Shown here: positions 5,034-7,031 of the stretch, in pieces
How positions within the stretch are numbered: position 1 is the first letter of the stretch
Layout: every line of letters begins with the position of its first letter
Assembly: GCA_945897655.1 (NCBI GenBank)
Contig: CAMDHB010000182.1
Location: forward strand, 1 to 7,031
From: Pseudorhodobacter antarcticus
Lineage (GTDB): Bacteria; Pseudomonadota; Alphaproteobacteria; Rhodobacterales; Rhodobacteraceae
Length of the DNA: 7,031 bases
Reading direction: 5' to 3'
The notes under the pieces: generated by a model
The model's database searches: none
The model's input: the letters and a program-made list of their open reading frames with translations, nothing else
Told to the model about the DNA's origin: nothing
Made by a program: the position numbers and the translations under genes

Positions 5034-6734
5034 ATGCCGCGCGCCACATTGTCCGACCGCATTGATCAGGCCCGTGGCATCCTGCCCGCCGATCTGGTGT
5101 TGAAAGGTGCACGGGTGTTTGACCTGATCACCGGCGATCTGGTGGAAACCGACGTGGCGATTTGTGGCGACACGATTGTCGGCGTCTTTGGCGACTATCG
5201 CGGACGGGTGGAACTGGACTTTTCAGGCCGCATTCTGGTGCCGGGCTTTATCGACACCCATCTGCACATCGAATCCTCGCTGGTAACCCCGTTCGAGTTT
5301 GACCGCTGCGTCGGGCCGCATGGGGTGACCACGGCGATTTGTGATCCGCATGAGATTGCCAATGTCTGCGGGTTGGAAGGGATCAGATACTTTTTGGAGG
5401 CGTCCAGCCGCACGGTGATGGACATCCGGGTGCAGCTTTCGTCCTGCGTCCCGTCCAGCCACATGGAAACCACCGGGGCGGTTTTGGTGGCCGAGGATAT
5501 TGCGCCGCTGATGGACCACCCCCGCGTGATTGGGTTGGCCGAGTTCATGAACTTTCCGGGCGTGATCAACCGCGATCCGGGTTGCATGGCCAAGTTGGAG
5601 GCGTTTCGGGGCCGGCATATCGACGGGCATGCCCCCTTGCTGCGGGGCAACGATCTGAACGCCTATATCGCCGCCGGGATCATGACGGAACATGAGGCGA
5701 CGACGGCCCCGGAGGCGCTCGAAAAGCTGCGCAAGGGGATGCGAGTTTTGGTGCGGGAGGGGTCGGTCAGCAAGGACCTGCACGCGTTGGCGCCGCTGCT
5801 GACGGAACGGTTCGCGCCCTACATGTGTTTTTGCACGGACGACCGGAACCCACTGGATATCGGGGAACATGGGCATCTGGATTACATCATCCGCACCGCG
5901 ATTGAACTGGGGGCGACGCCGTTGACGGCCTACCGGATGGCCAGCCTTTCGGCGGCGGAGGCGTTCGGGTTGAAGGACCGGGGGTTGATCGCACCGGGCA
6001 AGCGGGCGGATATCGTGGTGGTTGACAGTCTGGAAAGCTGCCGGGTGGAGGCGGTCTTTGCCGGCGGGGTGCGGGTTGGGGATGCGGCCTTTGCGGCGCG
6101 GGAGGTGATCCCGCCGGTCGCCCGCCATTCGGTCAAGGCGCCCCGGATGGAGGCCCAGCATTTCAGGACAGGGGGCAACCGGGTTGAGACGCCGGTGATT
6201 GGCATCATGCCGGGCAAGATCATCACCGAGCATCTGACCTATGATATCGCCCCGCAGGATGGCGACAAGCGGCCTGATATTGACCGCGATCTGGTCAAGA
6301 TCGCGGTGATCGAAAGGTATGGCAAGAACGGCAACCGAGCCACGGGCTTCGTCAAGGGGTTCGGGCTGCAGCGGGGGGCGATTGCGTCCACGGTCTGTCA
6401 TGATCATCACAATATCGCGGTTGTGGGGGCGGACTATGGGGATATGGCGTTGGCTGCGAACCGGTTGGGAGAGATCGAGGGTGGGTTTGTGGTTGTTGAA
6501 GGGGGCCGGATTCTGGCGGAACTGGCCCTTCCTGTGGCGGGGTTGATGTCGTTGGAGCCGTTTGAGGTGGTCAGGCGGGATCTGGGGACGCTGCGGGCGG
6601 CGGCGCGGTCGTTGGGGGTGACGCTGGAGGAGCCGTTCCTGCAACTGGCTTTTCTGTGCCTGCCGGTGATCCCGCATCTGAAAATCACCGACTTTGGCAT
6701 GGTCGATGTGGACCGATTTGAGGTGATGCCGTGA
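5034..6734 (+). CDS. ade: Adenine deaminase
   Basis: The 566-residue product is a full-length adenine deaminase of the amidohydrolase superfamily, which hydrolyses adenine to hypoxanthine and ammonia in purine salvage and breakdown. The metal-site motif DTHLHIESS (residues 74-82) gives His76 and His78. It is followed by GLAEFMNFPGVI with Glu170, DGHAPLL with His199, TEHEATT with His220, and FCTDDRNPLDI with Asp269/Asp270, all in the usual order. SAAEAFGL followed by GLIAPGKRADIVVVD (318-331) is the return to the small beta domain. The C-terminal domain typical of Ade proteins is present: TEHLTYD (398-404), KGFGLQRGAIASTVCHDHHN (441-460), then IPHLKITDFGMVDVD close to the end. The length is near that of E. 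coli Ade (about 590). The start at 5034 follows AGGAGA with 7-base spacing and begins just before the family N-terminus; the upstream open frame is antisense to the transporter. It is probably transcribed alone, with a palindrome 2 bases after the stop. The enzyme is cytosolic and metal-dependent. Confidence 0.95.
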   Translation: MPRATLSDRIDQARGILPADLVLKGARVFDLITGDLVETDVAICGDTIVGVFGDYRGRVELDFSGRILVPGFIDTHLHIESSLVTPFEFDRCVGPHGVTTAICDPHEIANVCGLEGIRYFLEASSRTVMDIRVQLSSCVPSSHMETTGAVLVAEDIAPLMDHPRVIGLAEFMNFPGVINRDPGCMAKLEAFRGRHIDGHAPLLRGNDLNAYIAAGIMTEHEATTAPEALEKLRKGMRVLVREGSVSKDLHALAPLLTERFAPYMCFCTDDRNPLDIGEHGHLDYIIRTAIELGATPLTAYRMASLSAAEAFGLKDRGLIAPGKRADIVVVDSLESCRVEAVFAGGVRVGDAAFAAREVIPPVARHSVKAPRMEAQHFRTGGNRVETPVIGIMPGKIITEHLTYDIAPQDGDKRPDIDRDLVKIAVIERYGKNGNRATGFVKGFGLQRGAIASTVCHDHHNIAVVGADYGDMALAANRLGEIEGGFVVVEGGRILAELALPVAGLMSLEPFEVVRRDLGTLRAAARSLGVTLEEPFLQLAFLCLPVIPHLKITDFGMVDVDRFEVMP

Positions 6735-6736
6735 GT

Positions 6737-6756
6737 GTCCACATGTGGACGCTTTT
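6737..6756 (+). terminator. 14-bp palindrome with short T-run after ade
   Basis: GTCCACATGTGGAC (6737-6750) is a perfect palindrome that starts 2 bases after the ade stop and is followed by GCTTTT. In RNA it can form a 5-bp stem with a 4-base loop and then four U, which is a weak intrinsic terminator. A perfect symmetric site could equally be an operator for a dimeric regulator of a downstream gene. Confidence 0.4.
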
Positions 6757-7018
6757 GAAAAAGAACTAAATTCAATAACTTAAGATTTTCTGTTCAGAAT
6801 GCGTTAACCATGATGGGCCGACTTTGCCCCGTCAGCCATGGTCAGATCCCTGCGCGCGTTTGGCGCGACCCACCCCAGATGCCCCCGAAACTGCGGTCTG
6901 CCAAAGATCAGTGCGCGGCCCTGATCTAGGTGAGCGCACGAATCGCAGGCCCGGTCGATAAGAGAGGAAGTTCGGCAATCTGGTTGGCAAGACGCTGTGT
7001 CCCCCCCTTTGGCCGCTG
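6757..7018. other. Intergenic region, no gene recognised
   Basis: No reading frame here looks like a real protein. Positions 6757-6815 are clearly more AT-rich than the rest of the window and include a small inverted repeat, TTCTG-TT-CAGAA (6788-6799), which fits a promoter or regulator site for a gene to the right. The rest returns to high GC. A minus-strand frame open from the window edge to 6804 has no ribosome binding site in view and no known motif. Confidence 0.4.
6905..6927. repeat. Inverted repeat AGATCAG-N9-CTGATCT
   Basis: Two perfect 7-base arms (6905-6911 and 6921-6927) flank a 9-base GC-rich centre. The size and spacing suit a dimeric regulator's binding site or a small hairpin upstream of a gene beginning at the right edge. 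No known regulator can be named from it. Confidence 0.45.
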
Positions 7019-7031
7019 AAAGGAATATCAT
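7019..7031 (+). promoter_or_regulatory. Possible ribosome binding site of a gene starting at the right edge
   Basis: AAAGGA (7019-7024) is followed 5 bases later by AT as the final two bases of the window. If the next base is G, this would be a well-spaced ATG start on the plus strand. It would explain the long regulatory-looking gap after ade. The codon itself is not visible, so this is a guess from spacing. Confidence 0.3.

Noticed and set aside
5223..6677. Minus-strand open frame of 484 codons opposite adenine deaminase
   Set aside because: It has the same Arg/His/Pro-rich shadow composition and no motifs, while the plus strand encodes a clear full-length Ade.
6921..6934. FNR-like site CTGATCTAGGTGAG
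   Set aside because: The left half is near TTGAT but the right half is far from ATCAA, so the required symmetry is missing.
6804..7031. Minus-strand open frame reaching the right edge
   Set aside because: No motif or ribosome binding site can be seen; it is Arg/Ser-rich and covers the inverted repeat. A partial gene cannot be fully excluded.
1..7031. CRISPR array, tRNA, rRNA or toxin-antitoxin system
   Set aside because: No regularly spaced direct repeats, no cloverleaf-like tRNA sequence, no rRNA segments and no toxin-antitoxin-like small gene pair were seen.

Overview
The window is high-GC DNA that reads like an alphaproteobacterium. The protein families, GC-rich codon choice and gene style (saccharopine dehydrogenases, a zinc/manganese-type adenine deaminase, a GrpB-like protein, an EamA/DMT transporter) best fit the Rhodobacteraceae. 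That placement is inference from the translated sequence; no rRNA or other taxonomic marker is present.

Layout. Positions 1 to about 400 (possibly 605) hold a decayed IS66-family insertion element read on the minus strand. A C-terminal scrap of the large transposase, with two stop codons and a frameshift, lies next to an N-terminal scrap of the small accessory protein TnpA. Most of the element between them is missing. Positions 606-1074 hold no gene; the right half of this stretch is dense in hairpins and ends in a long near-perfect stem-loop just after the last gene of the next operon. Positions 1075-3276 (minus) hold a two-gene operon for lysine-saccharopine metabolism. The upstream gene resembles fungal Lys1 (saccharopine dehydrogenase, NAD+, lysine-forming) and the downstream gene resembles fungal Lys9 (saccharopine dehydrogenase, NADP+, glutamate-forming). 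The Shine-Dalgarno of the second gene overlaps the stop codon of the first.

Positions 3376-3933 (plus) hold a GrpB/UPF0157-family protein with a GTG start, divergent from the lysine operon. Positions 3980-4903 (minus) hold a ten-helix EamA/DMT-type membrane transporter, convergent with the GrpB gene. Positions 5034-6734 (plus) hold a complete adenine deaminase, divergent from the transporter. The last 297 bases carry a palindrome after the deaminase, an AT-rich patch, an inverted repeat, and possibly the ribosome binding site of a gene starting at the window edge.

How the genes may work together. The two saccharopine enzymes together interconvert lysine plus 2-oxoglutarate with glutamate plus alpha-aminoadipate semialdehyde. 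In a proteobacterium this is most likely used to degrade lysine, an inference. Adenine deaminase converts adenine to hypoxanthine and ammonia. The divergent transporter could import a related compound, but nothing in the sequence fixes its substrate. I found no convincing undescribed system. The most unusual parts are the collapsed IS66 element, the hairpin-dense gap, and the split fungal-type saccharopine pair.
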